From Roseovarius sp. ZX-A-9 (GTDB lineage: Bacteria; Pseudomonadota; Alphaproteobacteria; Rhodobacterales; Rhodobacteraceae): a stretch of DNA of 64,000 nucleotides. Both the position numbers and the translations under genes were made by a program. Below are positions 8,609 to 17,577 of the stretch, piece after piece. A model generated the notes under the pieces. The model made no database searches. It was given only the letters and a program-made list of their open reading frames with translations, and was not told the origin of the DNA. The first letter of the stretch is position 1; each line of letters begins with the position of its first letter. The stretch is from NCBI RefSeq assembly GCF_028369135.1, contig NZ_JAPWHW010000007.1, positions 1 through 64,000 of the forward strand. Direction: 5' to 3'.

Positions 8609-9886
8609 ATGGCATACGGCTTTGACACATTGCAGATCCACGCAGGCGCCCGCCCCGATCCGGCAACTGGCGCGCGACAGACGCCGATCTACCAGACGAC
8701 GGCCTATGTGTTCCGCGATGCCGACCACGCCGCCGCCCTCTTCAACCTCCAGGAAGTTGGCTATATCTACTCGCGCCTCACCAACCCCACGGTTGCCGTT
8801 CTGCAGGAACGCGTCGCGACACTCGAAGGCGGCGCCGGTGCCGTCTGCTGTTCGTCCGGGCACGCAGCTCAGATCATGGCCCTCTTTCCGCTGATGCAGC
8901 CGGGCTGCAACGTCGTGGTCTCGACCCGGCTCTATGGTGGCTCGATCACCCAGTTCAGCCAGACGATGAAACGCTTCGGCTGGGAAGCCCGCTTTGTCGA
9001 TATCGACGACACGAAAGCGATGCAGGCGACCATTGATGACAAGACGCGCGCAATCTTCTGCGAATCCATCGCCAACCCCGGCGGACATATCGCTGATCTG
9101 CGCGCCATCGCCGATGTCGCCGACGAGGCGGGCATTCCGCTGATCGTCGACAACACCACCGCCACGCCCTACCTGTGCCGCCCGATCGAGCACGGCGCGA
9201 CGCTGGTGGTGCATTCGATGACCAAATACCTGACCGGCAACGGCACCGTCACCGGCGGCGTCGTGGTGGACAGCGGCACATTCGACTGGTCCGCCTCCGA
9301 CAAGTTCCCCTCGCTCAGCCAGCCCGAACCAGCCTATCACGGGCTCAAGTTCCACGAAACATTCGGCCCGCTCGCCTTCACCTTCCACGGCATCGCCATC
9401 GGGCTGCGCGACCTCGGCATGACGCTGAACCCGCAGGCGGCACATTACACGCTGATGGGGATCGAAACGCTGAGCCTGCGCATGGAGCGCCACGTTGAGA
9501 ACGCCACGCGCGTTGCCGAATGGCTGGAGAAACACGACGCCGTGGCCAAAGTGACCTATGCCGGCCTCAAAAGCTCGCCGGTCTTTGATCGTGTCGCCAA
9601 ATACTGCCCGCGCGGCGCCAGCGGCCTGTTTACCGTGCAACTCAAGGGCGGCTATGATGCCTGCATGAAAGTGGTCGACAGCCTGGAGCTGTTCAGCCAC
9701 GTGGCCAATCTCGGCGATACCCGCAGCCTTGTCATCCACGCCGCATCGACCACCCACCGCCAGCTTACACCCGAACAGCAGACGGCAGCGGGCGCCAGCC
9801 CCGACCTGGTGCGTTTCTCCATCGGCACCGAGGATGTGAACGACCTCATCGCCGATCTTGAGCAGGCGCTGGCCAAGGCCAGCTGA
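8609..9886 (+). CDS. metY: O-acetylhomoserine sulfhydrylase
   Basis: A 425-residue PLP enzyme of the Cys/Met metabolism family, making homocysteine from O-acetylhomoserine and sulfide. N-terminal FDTLQIHAG and QTPIYQTTAY, the YSRLTNPT segment, and SMTKYLTGNGT with the PLP-lysine (SxTK) are those of MetY; a large insert around DKFPSLSQPEPAYHGL is typical of MetY rather than MetB/MetZ. GAGGAGG lies 7 bases before ATG 8609. The 122-bp upstream region was searched by eye for a SAM-II or other SAM riboswitch without a convincing match. A very stable hairpin follows the gene. Confidence 0.92.
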   Translation: MAYGFDTLQIHAGARPDPATGARQTPIYQTTAYVFRDADHAAALFNLQEVGYIYSRLTNPTVAVLQERVATLEGGAGAVCCSSGHAAQIMALFPLMQPGCNVVVSTRLYGGSITQFSQTMKRFGWEARFVDIDDTKAMQATIDDKTRAIFCESIANPGGHIADLRAIADVADEAGIPLIVDNTTATPYLCRPIEHGATLVVHSMTKYLTGNGTVTGGVVVDSGTFDWSASDKFPSLSQPEPAYHGLKFHETFGPLAFTFHGIAIGLRDLGMTLNPQAAHYTLMGIETLSLRMERHVENATRVAEWLEKHDAVAKVTYAGLKSSPVFDRVAKYCPRGASGLFTVQLKGGYDACMKVVDSLELFSHVANLGDTRSLVIHAASTTHRQLTPEQQTAAGASPDLVRFSIGTEDVNDLIADLEQALAKAS

Positions 9887-9912
9887 CCTCGCCCCGGCCC
9901 GGTCCGAAAACA

Positions 9913-9952
9913 CCGGGGGTGTTGTTGTTGCCTGCGACAATGACGCCCCCGG
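9913..9952 (+). terminator. 18-bp stem-loop after metY
   Basis: CCGGGGGT then GTTGTTGTTG (9913-9930) can pair with CGACAATGAC then GCCCCCGG (9935-9952) around a CCTG loop. All 18 positions pair if G-U pairs are allowed. It begins 26 bp after the metY stop; no U tract follows, so it may be a factor-assisted terminator or an mRNA-stabilising structure. Confidence 0.65.
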
Positions 9953-10078
9953 ACACCGGCCCGACGGCCATGGCCCCGACATCCGGCATGACTTTCTCTC
10001 GGCAGGAAGCTGCTATAGACTTCCACGCTGTGATACGGGGACTCCCCGAGCAGTGACAGCGGTGTTAGAACGCCTGAT

Positions 10079-12802
10079 ATGAAACCAAATTTCGCTCTTT
10101 CGTTGTCATTCGACGGCATCGGCCTGCTGCACCGGCGTTTCCCCGGCTGGACACTCGTGGACGAGGTATCGCTCGATATCGACGATCTGCCCGCCGCGCT
10201 GGCCGAATTGCGCGCCAAGGCTACGGCGCTGGACCCTTCGGGACTGCGCACCAAGCTGGTCATTCCCAACAGCCAGATCAAATATCTCTCCATTCCGGCC
10301 CCCGCCGCAGAACCACATGATCAGGCCGCTCGCGCGGCGCTGGATGGCGCGACCCCCTACAGTGTCGATGAACTGGTTTACGACTGGGCCGCCGACGGCC
10401 CCGATCTGAAGATCGCCGCCGTCGCCCGCGAAACTCTGGAAGAAGCCGAAGTCTTCGCCATCGATCACGCCTTTGCCCCGGTCTGCTTTGTCGCGATTCC
10501 CGACAATGGCGATTTCAAAGGCGAGCCGTTTTTCGGCGAAACCGCTCAGGCCCGCTCGATCCTGCCCGACGGCACGCAAGTGGAGCGCGACGAGGTGCCG
10601 ATCCGCATCATCAGCGTCAGCAAGGAGATGCCAGCCCCGCCCGCTCCGCCCGCCGATCCGGGCGAAGAGGCGGCCTCCCCCGCGCCAGACACCGCCCCTG
10701 CCGCCGCCGAACCAGCGCCGGTCCCGGACAAGGCCGCGCCCGCGAAACAGCCGAAACCCAAGCCGGAACCGAAAACCAAGGCCAAGGCCGCCCCAAAAGT
10801 CGACGCCCCAGATCCCGTCCCGGACGCGCCCAAGCCATTTACCAGCATTCGTGCCAGCCGTGGCGCGGCCCCGGACAACGCTGCCAAGCTCGACGCGCCA
10901 TCACGGCTCAGCGGTCTGGTCGCGTCCCGCAGCGAAGGCGCGCTGCGCCCCGGCGCCGCCGATACCGACAAGACCGCCGCGCCGGTGTTGCCCTCGCCTG
11001 CAACAGAACCGACAGTGGACCCCGCCGAACGGCTGGACAGCCCCACGCCCGCAGAGCCCGAAACGACCGGCGAAACAGCCAAGCCCCGGTTCTTCAGCGG
11101 CCGCCAGCCGCAAGCCACGCGCAAGGCGACCCCAACAAAGAAAACCGAGAGCAAACCCGTCAGCAGTGCCAAGACCCGTTTCGAGGACGAAAAGCAGCGC
11201 ATGACGGTCTTTGGTGCGCGACAGCCCCAGGTCGGCGGCAAGCCGCGCTTCCTGGGCCTGATCCTGTTGGCGGCGCTGCTTCTCTTCCTTGTCGCCGTGG
11301 CCGCATGGGCGTCGATCTTCCTGGACGATGGGCTGGCCCGGCTCTTTGGCGGCCCCAAGGAAATCCATGTCGCCGACGATGTGTCTGCCTCAGCGGAGAC
11401 GGAACCAATACAGCCGATGCGCGTGGCCATGCCCGCCGCAACCGAACCCCTCGCGCCAATGGCGCCCGCCCAGAGTGAAGAGACCGATCAGGCCGCGCTC
11501 ACCCTGCCCGAGACGCACATCGAACCGCCTGCCGCTCCCGCTGCCGAGTCGCCAGCACCCGAGCCCGCGCCAGAACCTGCGCCCGTGGTCAGCACCCCGG
11601 CCCCCGCACCCGAACCTCTGACGCCAAGCGCGGCGCTCGCGCGCTATGCCGCCACCGGCATCTGGCAAATGGCGCCCGAGCCCCCCACGGCCCCGCGCGC
11701 CAGCGGCGATGCCGAACGCATTTTCCGCATCTCGGTCGACCCGGACGTCCAGTTTGACGACCCCACCATCCTGCCCAGCAGCCCCGGGGCGCAGCGCGAT
11801 GCCCCCCCCGAAGTCGTTGCCCTGCCACACACCCCCGGCGAGACATTCGATTTCGATGAAAACAATCTCGTGCGCGCAACCCCGGAAGGCGCGATGACGC
11901 CACAGGGCGTGCGGGTCCATGCCGGGCGCCCGGTGGTCGAACCACCCGCAGCGATGCAGCGTGTCGACGCGCCCACTGTTACGACGGAGCCTGCGCTGGT
12001 CGCAGAGGCAGAGCCGGCCGCCGTGACCGATCCGGCAGAGCCACAGGCCGACGCCGGGCAACCCACATCGCCACTGGCCGCGGTCCGCCCGCGCCCGCGC
12101 CCCGCCAGCCTCGCCCCCGAAGCGCAGAGCCAAGCCACGCCGGATGCCGACGCGGATGCCGTAACCCAGAGCGTGACCGAGGACGAAGCCTCGCTGCCCG
12201 TCGTCGATCCCGCCCTCGCTGCGTTCCGCCCGCGCGTGCGCCCCGACACGATCACCGCCGCCACCGAAACTGCGGCCACCGAAACTGCGGCCACGACCGA
12301 AGCCGCCCTGGTCGATTCAGAGGCGCTGGAAGCGGCCCTGGCCTTGGCCAATGCTGACGCCGATGCCGAAGCCACCAGCGAGGCAGAAGCCGAGGTTGAC
12401 GAGTCCCAGTTCGAAAACCCGACACCGCAAGCAGTCACCGCCTCGCTGACGCCGCTGAACCGTCCCAAGAATTTCGCCGCCATTGTCGCGCGCGCCCGCG
12501 AAAGCGAGGCCGCGCAACCTGTCGCCACGGCACAGGTGCTGGCCCCGTCCGTGCCCTCGACCGCTTCGGTCGCCAAGGAGGCGACGAATCGCAACGTGCT
12601 GAACCTGCGTGACGTCAACCTGATCGGCGTCTACGGCACGCCCAACAATCGCCGCGCGCTGGTGCGCCTGTCCAACGGGCGCTACAAGAAGGTCAAGGTG
12701 GGTGACAGGCTCGACGGCGGCAAAGTCGCGGCCATAGGCGACAGCGAGTTGCGCTACGTCAAGAAGGGCCGGAACGTGACACTGCGCATGCCAAAGGGCT
12801 GA
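10079..12802 (+). CDS. Large Ala/Pro-rich single-span membrane protein with PilM-like head and PilP-like tail
   Basis: A 907-residue protein in three parts. Residues 1 to about 180 form a soluble domain reminiscent of PilM/actin-like proteins, with LRTKLVIPNSQIKYLSIP and a DELVYDW segment. Residues about 180-390 are a low-complexity linker rich in Pro, Ala and Lys. One membrane span lies at about 391-415, followed by 400 residues of Ala/Pro/Glu-rich sequence. The last 70 residues (from about 839) form a compact domain NLIGVYGTPNNRRALVRL...VGDRLDGGKV...LRYVKKGRNV resembling PilP/type II secretion GspC-like domains. The topology would put the head in the cytoplasm and the tail in the periplasm. 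The function is unknown; it may be an inner-membrane alignment protein. Confidence 0.7.
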   Translation: MKPNFALSLSFDGIGLLHRRFPGWTLVDEVSLDIDDLPAALAELRAKATALDPSGLRTKLVIPNSQIKYLSIPAPAAEPHDQAARAALDGATPYSVDELVYDWAADGPDLKIAAVARETLEEAEVFAIDHAFAPVCFVAIPDNGDFKGEPFFGETAQARSILPDGTQVERDEVPIRIISVSKEMPAPPAPPADPGEEAASPAPDTAPAAAEPAPVPDKAAPAKQPKPKPEPKTKAKAAPKVDAPDPVPDAPKPFTSIRASRGAAPDNAAKLDAPSRLSGLVASRSEGALRPGAADTDKTAAPVLPSPATEPTVDPAERLDSPTPAEPETTGETAKPRFFSGRQPQATRKATPTKKTESKPVSSAKTRFEDEKQRMTVFGARQPQVGGKPRFLGLILLAALLLFLVAVAAWASIFLDDGLARLFGGPKEIHVADDVSASAETEPIQPMRVAMPAATEPLAPMAPAQSEETDQAALTLPETHIEPPAAPAAESPAPEPAPEPAPVVSTPAPAPEPLTPSAALARYAATGIWQMAPEPPTAPRASGDAERIFRISVDPDVQFDDPTILPSSPGAQRDAPPEVVALPHTPGETFDFDENNLVRATPEGAMTPQGVRVHAGRPVVEPPAAMQRVDAPTVTTEPALVAEAEPAAVTDPAEPQADAGQPTSPLAAVRPRPRPASLAPEAQSQATPDADADAVTQSVTEDEASLPVVDPALAAFRPRVRPDTITAATETAATETAATTEAALVDSEALEAALALANADADAEATSEAEAEVDESQFENPTPQAVTASLTPLNRPKNFAAIVARARESEAAQPVATAQVLAPSVPSTASVAKEATNRNVLNLRDVNLIGVYGTPNNRRALVRLSNGRYKKVKVGDRLDGGKVAAIGDSELRYVKKGRNVTLRMPKG

Positions 12803-12813
12803 TCCGCCCCCGC

Positions 12814-12830
12814 GCCCGTCATGTACGGGC
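12814..12830. terminator. Hairpin between convergent genes
   Basis: GCCCGT at 12814-12819 and ACGGGC at 12825-12830 form a 6-bp stem with a CATGT loop in the 45 bp between the stops of the chimera gene and hppD. It could serve both strands; there is no clear U tract. Confidence 0.4.
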
Positions 12831-12847
12831 CACGCCAGCAGCCACCG

Positions 12848-13948
12848 TCAATCAGCAGGTGCCACCAGTTCACCGGCGTTGATCTGTTCCTGTTCGATTG
12901 ATTCGAACAGCGCCTGGAAATTACCCTCGCCGAATCCGTCATCGCCCTTGCGCTGGATGAACTCGAAAAAGATCGGGCCGATCACGGTTTTTGAAAAAAT
13001 CTGCAACAGGATCCGCGTCTCGCCGCCATCCACCACACCCTCGCCATCGATCAAGATGCCGTGTTTCTTCATCCTCTCCAGCGGCTCGGTATGCCCCGCG
13101 ACGCGCTCAAGGCTGAGGTCATAATAGCTGTCAGGCGGCGGCGGCATGAACCGCAGCCCGCGCGCCGCAATCTCGTCGGTCGCGTCATAGAGCGCCTCGG
13201 TGCCCACCGCGATATGCTGGATTCCCTCGCCGCGATACTTGTTCAGATAGGCCACGATCTGCCCGGTCTCGCCCCGGTCCTCGTTGATCGGGATGCGGAT
13301 GCGCCCGCAGGGCGAGGTCAGCGCGCGGCTGAACAACCCGGTGAACTTGCCCTTGATGTCAAAGAACCGGATTTCGCGAAAGCCGAACACATCGCTGTAA
13401 AACCGAAACCAGCGATCCATGTTGCCCTTGTAGACATTATGCGTCAGGTGATCGAGATAGTAGAACCCGCCCCCCTCGGGCTTGGGCTCCGTCAGCCACG
13501 CATATTCACTGCCATAGACGGCGCGCGGATCGGTTTCCTCGACGAAATAGATCAGCGATCCGCCGATCCCCCGGATCGCGGGCACGTCCAGCGCCTTGCC
13601 CGGCCCGTCATAGACCTCTGCCCCCTTCGAGAGCGTATGCGCCAGCGCCTTTTGCGCATCCGCCACGCGCCAGCCCATCGACGGGGCCGAAGCCCCATGC
13701 GCTGCCTGAAACTCATGCGCGAAACTCTTCGCATCGCTGGTCAGGATATAGGTGATATCGCCCTGCTGCCAAATCTCCGCCGCGCGACTCTTGTGTCTGG
13801 CAGTGCAGGCAAAGCCCATCCGCGCAAATAGCGCACGTGCCTCTGCCGGGCGGGGATGGGTGAATTCAACGAATTCAAACCCGTTCGTGCCAACGGGATT
13901 GTCGGCAGTGATGCCGGATTGCGGCGTGTCATGCGGGAAAGGTCCCAT
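12848..13948 (-). CDS. hppD: 4-hydroxyphenylpyruvate dioxygenase
   Basis: A 366-residue non-heme iron dioxygenase that turns 4-hydroxyphenylpyruvate into homogentisate in tyrosine breakdown. It has the two vicinal-oxygen-chelate halves of the family. The iron ligands are visible: His167 in YLDHLTHN, His245 in IQHIAVG and Glu329 in FFEFIQRKGD; QIFSKTVIGP precedes the last one as expected. Length is normal for a bacterial HPPD. GAAGG lies about 11 bases upstream of ATG 13948. It is transcribed away from an Lrp-type regulator, the usual arrangement when such a regulator controls amino-acid catabolism. Confidence 0.95.
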   Translation of the reverse strand: MGPFPHDTPQSGITADNPVGTNGFEFVEFTHPRPAEARALFARMGFACTARHKSRAAEIWQQGDITYILTSDAKSFAHEFQAAHGASAPSMGWRVADAQKALAHTLSKGAEVYDGPGKALDVPAIRGIGGSLIYFVEETDPRAVYGSEYAWLTEPKPEGGGFYYLDHLTHNVYKGNMDRWFRFYSDVFGFREIRFFDIKGKFTGLFSRALTSPCGRIRIPINEDRGETGQIVAYLNKYRGEGIQHIAVGTEALYDATDEIAARGLRFMPPPPDSYYDLSLERVAGHTEPLERMKKHGILIDGEGVVDGGETRILLQIFSKTVIGPIFFEFIQRKGDDGFGEGNFQALFESIEQEQINAGELVAPAD

Positions 13949-14068
13949 CGCGGCGCGGCCTTCTGTAAGTGATCTGCGTCACAATACCATGCCACCCATG
14001 CGTCGTTCGCGCATTCTTCGCTTCGATCTTTTGCTATCTGCGTATTTATTGCAATCGACAGACATTAT

Positions 14069-14085
14069 ATGCATGATTAGTGCAT
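14069..14085. promoter_or_regulatory. Inverted repeat overlapping the lrp-like start codon
   Basis: ATGCA at 14069-14073 and TGCAT at 14081-14085 are separated by 7 bp in a locally AT-rich stretch, and the second arm contains the start codon of the Lrp-type gene (ATG 14084). The spacing and symmetry would suit a regulator dimer, so autoregulation and control of divergent hppD are plausible. Short arms make chance occurrence possible. Confidence 0.4.
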
Positions 14086-14539
14086 GCTCGACAATACGGA
14101 TACCCGCCTTGTCCAGGCGCTACAGGAAAATGCCCATCTCACCGTTCAGGAACTGGGCGCATTGCTCAACCTGTCGCCCAGCCAGGCGGGACGACGCCGG
14201 CAGCGGCTGGAACGATCCGGGGTGATCGCGGGCTATACCGCCCGGCTCGACCCGATGCTGGCCGGGCTTGACGTGCAAGCCTTCGTGCAGGTCGAAATGG
14301 CCAGCCACCGCCCCGAAGACGCGCGCAGCTTTGCCCGTCTGGTCGCCACCCAGCCGCAAATCGTCAGCGCCTGGACCCTCACCGGGACCGCCGATTATCT
14401 GCTGCGGGTCTATTGCAAAGACCTTCCCGCGTTGAACGATCTGATCCACGCGGTATTGTTACCCCACCGTGCCGTCGCAAAGGTGCATAGCCAAATCGTG
14501 ATGAACCAGCTCAAGGCGGACGCGCCGCTGCCCACCTGA
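14084..14539 (+). CDS. Lrp/AsnC-family transcriptional regulator
   Basis: A 151-residue regulator: an N-terminal winged helix-turn-helix (LDNTDTRLVQALQENAHLTVQELGALLNLS, split here as LVQALQENAHLT and QELGALLNLSPSQ) and a C-terminal RAM ligand-binding domain (AFVQVEM, SAWTLTGTADYLLRVYCKD, LHAVLLPH-like end). Both halves have usual length. No Shine-Dalgarno is visible before ATG 14084, and the only other ATG nearby is out of frame, so the message may be leaderless. Its position opposite hppD suggests control of tyrosine catabolism, as for other HPPD-linked Lrp proteins; this is inference. Confidence 0.85.
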   Translation: MLDNTDTRLVQALQENAHLTVQELGALLNLSPSQAGRRRQRLERSGVIAGYTARLDPMLAGLDVQAFVQVEMASHRPEDARSFARLVATQPQIVSAWTLTGTADYLLRVYCKDLPALNDLIHAVLLPHRAVAKVHSQIVMNQLKADAPLPT

Positions 14540-14555
14540 CCCAAAAGGACCCCCG

Positions 14556-16463
14556 ATGGAAGGTTTCCTCTACCAGGCGTCGATCTACCTTGCCGCAGCC
14601 GTGATCGCGGTGCCGATTGCCGCCCGGCTTGGTCTGGGATCGGTGCTGGGGTACCTCGCCGCGGGCATCATCATCGGCCCGGTTCTGGGGCTCGTTGGCC
14701 ATGAAACCGAGGAATTGCAGCACTTTGCCGAATTCGGCGTGGTGATGATGCTGTTTCTCATCGGGCTGGAACTGGAACCGAGGGCGCTGTGGGACATGCG
14801 CCACAGGCTGTTGGGCCTTGGCGGGTTGCAGACCGCCATCACCACGCTGGCGGTGATGGTCGGCGCGATGATGTTCGGCCAGGTCTGGAGCGTCGCGCTC
14901 GCTGTCGGGCTGATCTTTGCGCTCTCCTCAACCGCGATTGTCCTTCAGACCCTTTCGGAAAAGGGGCTGATGCAGACCGGCGGCGGGCGCTCGGCCTTTT
15001 CCGTCCTGCTGACACAGGACATCGCGGTGATCCCGATGCTGGCGCTCTTGCCGCTGCTGGCCCTGCCCAAATCACCCGACAAGGTGCTGGGCGACGTGCT
15101 GGAGAATTCCGCAGATGCACTCGCGGGCGGTGGCGCCCATCACGACGTCTCGCTGTCGCTGGTGGCCGGGCTGCCGGGCTGGGGCGTCACGCTGGTGACG
15201 CTGGGCGCGGTGGCGGCGGTGATCCTCTCTGGCGTCTACCTGATCGCGCCTGTGTTCCGCTTCATCCATGCCGCGCGCCTGCGCGAGATGTATACCGCGC
15301 TGGCCCTGCTCATCGTCTGCGGCATCAGCTTCGTGATGTACCTGGTGGGCCTCTCGCCGGCCCTCGGCGCGTTTCTGGCCGGCGTGGTGCTGGCCAACAG
15401 CGAATTCCGGCACGAGCTGGAATCGGATGTCGAGCCGTTCAAGGGGCTGTTGCTGGGCCTCTTTTTCATCACGGTTGGTGCGGGCATCAACTTTGCCATC
15501 TTCTTTGGCGCGCCCTTCCTGATCCTCGGCATCGCCCTTGCGGTGATCGTGACCAAAGGCGTGATCCTCTACCTGCTGGGCCGGGTGTTCAACCTGCGGC
15601 GGCGCGATCTGTGGCTCTTCACCCTGTCGCTGGCGCAAGCGGGCGAATTCGGCTTCGTGCTGATCTCGTTCTCGTCGCAACAAAACGTGGTGCCGCCCGC
15701 CCTTACCGAAATCCTGCTGCTGGTGGTGGCGCTCACCATGCTGATCACGCCGCTACTCTTCATCCTGTACGACTGGCTGTCGAACCATATGGAGACCGCG
15801 GCCGAACTGCACGAGCCGGACACCATCGACCAGAAAGGCCCGGTAATCATCGTCGGCATCGGGCGCTTCGGTCAGATCGTCAATCGGCTGGTGCGCTCGG
15901 CGGGCTACAGTACCGTCGTGCTTGATCACGACCTCGCGGCGATCCAGCGTATGCGCCGCTTTGGCGTCAAGGGGTTCTTCGGTGATCCGACGCGGCCCGA
16001 ACTGCTGATCGCTGCCGGCCTGAAAGACGCTAGAGTGCTGGTGGCAGCGCTTGATGATCCGGACGCAGCCACCCGGCTGGTGGCCTTCGCCCGGCGCGAA
16101 CGGCCCGATCTGCACATCGTCGCCCGCGCCCGCGACCGCACCCATGTGTTCCGCCTCTATCAGGCGGGGGCCAACGATATCGTGCGCGAGATGTTCGACA
16201 GCTCGCTGCGCGCCGGGCGTTACGTGTTGGAAAATATCGGCCTCACAGAATACGAGGCATCGGAAATGGAAGAGATGTTCTACCACCACGACCGGCATTC
16301 AGTGCGCGAACTGGCGACCCTGTGGGATCCGGACATTCCAACCATCGAGAACGAGGCCTATATCATCCGGGCGCAGGAACTGGAAAAGGAACTCGAAACG
16401 ATGCTGCTGTCGCAACTCGAGGAAAGCGCAGAGGTCGACAAGACGAAAAAGCGCCAGCGGTAG
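14556..16463 (+). CDS. CPA2-family cation:proton antiporter (KefB/KefC-like) with RCK domain
   Basis: A 635-residue membrane protein. Residues 1 to about 405 hold some 12-13 spans of the Na+/H+ exchanger fold, with LLTQDIAVIP (the CPA2 aspartate in a transmembrane helix) and the SPALGAFLAGVVLANSEF segment. From about residue 425 a TrkA-N/RCK domain follows: VIIVGIGRFGQIV is the glycine-rich NAD(H) loop, ending with the acidic VVLDHD. The C-terminal 80 residues are charged and helical. It could extrude potassium or sodium under stress or alkaline pH. A KefF/KefG partner is not seen nearby. It starts 16 bp after the Lrp gene, possibly co-transcribed. Confidence 0.88.
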   Translation: MEGFLYQASIYLAAAVIAVPIAARLGLGSVLGYLAAGIIIGPVLGLVGHETEELQHFAEFGVVMMLFLIGLELEPRALWDMRHRLLGLGGLQTAITTLAVMVGAMMFGQVWSVALAVGLIFALSSTAIVLQTLSEKGLMQTGGGRSAFSVLLTQDIAVIPMLALLPLLALPKSPDKVLGDVLENSADALAGGGAHHDVSLSLVAGLPGWGVTLVTLGAVAAVILSGVYLIAPVFRFIHAARLREMYTALALLIVCGISFVMYLVGLSPALGAFLAGVVLANSEFRHELESDVEPFKGLLLGLFFITVGAGINFAIFFGAPFLILGIALAVIVTKGVILYLLGRVFNLRRRDLWLFTLSLAQAGEFGFVLISFSSQQNVVPPALTEILLLVVALTMLITPLLFILYDWLSNHMETAAELHEPDTIDQKGPVIIVGIGRFGQIVNRLVRSAGYSTVVLDHDLAAIQRMRRFGVKGFFGDPTRPELLIAAGLKDARVLVAALDDPDAATRLVAFARRERPDLHIVARARDRTHVFRLYQAGANDIVREMFDSSLRAGRYVLENIGLTEYEASEMEEMFYHHDRHSVRELATLWDPDIPTIENEAYIIRAQELEKELETMLLSQLEESAEVDKTKKRQR

Positions 16464-16488
16464 GCCGGGCTTGAGGCCCGACCCGGCC
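16463..16488. terminator. Terminator-like hairpin between antiporter and cobT
   Basis: GGCCGGG at 16463-16469 pairs with CCCGGCC at 16482-16488, with a nested CGGGC/GCCCG alternative. It occupies the whole 25-bp gap between the two convergent stop codons and overlaps the antiporter stop. Confidence 0.5.
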
Positions 16489-17499
16489 CTAGCCCGCCGC
16501 CACGCCCGCCTCGGCGAATGTCGCCATGCCGCTATGACAGGCCAGCGCGCCCTGCATCACCCCAATGGCTAGCGCCGCACCTGAGCCTTCGCCCAGCCGC
16601 ATGCCCAGCGACAGGATCGGCACCTTGCCGAGCCGCTCCAGCGCCGCGTCATGCGCGGCCTCGGCGCTGACATGCCCCGCCAGACAGTGATCCAGCGCAC
16701 CGGGCGCGGCACTATGCAGGCAGGCCGCCGCTGCGGTGCAGATGAACCCGTCCAGCAACACCGGAATGCCCTGCACCCGCGCCCGCAGGATCGCGCCCGC
16801 CATCGCCGCCAGCTCTCGCCCGCCGACCCGTGCCAGCACCTCCAGCCCCGTCGCACCACGGTGCAATACCGCCGCATCGCGCACCACCCGCGTCTTGAGC
16901 GCGAGCCCCGCCGCATCCACGCCGGTCCCCTGCCCGGTCCAGTCGCCCGCATCACCACCGTAAAGCAGATGCAGGATCGCCGAGGCGCTGGTGGTGTTGC
17001 CGATCCCCATCTCGCCCACGACCAGCAGATCGCTGCCCGGATCGACCGCGTCCCACCCGGCACGCAGCGCCGCCACCATCTCGGCCTCGGTCATCGCCGG
17101 GCCCTGAGTGAAATCCGCTGTCGGGTTCTCCAAAGCCAGCGCATGCACGTCCATGCGCGCGCCATAGCATCGGGCAAGCTGATTAATCGCCGCCCCGCCT
17201 GCCTGGAAATTGGCCACCATCTGGGCGGTCACTTCGGCCGGAAAGGCCGAAACGCCTTGCGCCGTGACCCCGTGATTCCCGGCAAAGACGATGATCTGCG
17301 GCTCGTCAATCCGCGCCTGCCCGTCGCCGCGCCAGGCACAATACCAGATCGCGAGGTCCTCCAACCGCCCCAGCGCGCCGGGTGGCTTGGTCAACTGCCC
17401 ATTGCGGGCCTCCGCCGCGGCACCTGCCGCTTCGTCCGGCCCGCGCAGCGTCTCCAGAATCGCCTGCACCTCTGAAATCTGCGTAAATCCCTGCCCCAT
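16489..17499 (-). CDS. cobT: Nicotinate-nucleotide--dimethylbenzimidazole phosphoribosyltransferase
   Basis: A 336-residue enzyme of cobalamin lower-ligand activation: it moves phosphoribose from nicotinate mononucleotide to 5,6-dimethylbenzimidazole. Diagnostic segments are [14 protein letters not shown] near the N-terminus, [19 protein letters not shown], the phosphate-binding [13 protein letters not shown], and [11 protein letters not shown] glutamate in the last third ([12 protein letters not shown]) is the proposed catalytic base. ATG at 17499 is chosen; the open frame beyond it runs antisense through cobS. It diverges from cobS, which acts next in the same pathway. Confidence 0.93.
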   Translation of the reverse strand: MGQGFTQISEVQAILETLRGPDEAAGAAAEARNGQLTKPPGALGRLEDLAIWYCAWRGDGQARIDEPQIIVFAGNHGVTAQGVSAFPAEVTAQMVANFQAGGAAINQLARCYGARMDVHALALENPTADFTQGPAMTEAEMVAALRAGWDAVDPGSDLLVVGEMGIGNTTSASAILHLLYGGDAGDWTGQGTGVDAAGLALKTRVVRDAAVLHRGATGLEVLARVGGRELAAMAGAILRARVQGIPVLLDGFICTAAAACLHSAAPGALDHCLAGHVSAEAAHDAALERLGKVPILSLGMRLGEGSGAALAIGVMQGALACHSGMATFAEAGVAAG

Positions 17500-17577
17500 C
17501 CGAGCCCCCGTTGTCTTTGCCTTGCGCCTTATGTATCGCAGCGGTGACCCCTGCAAGGCATCCGATTGACCGCCCAC

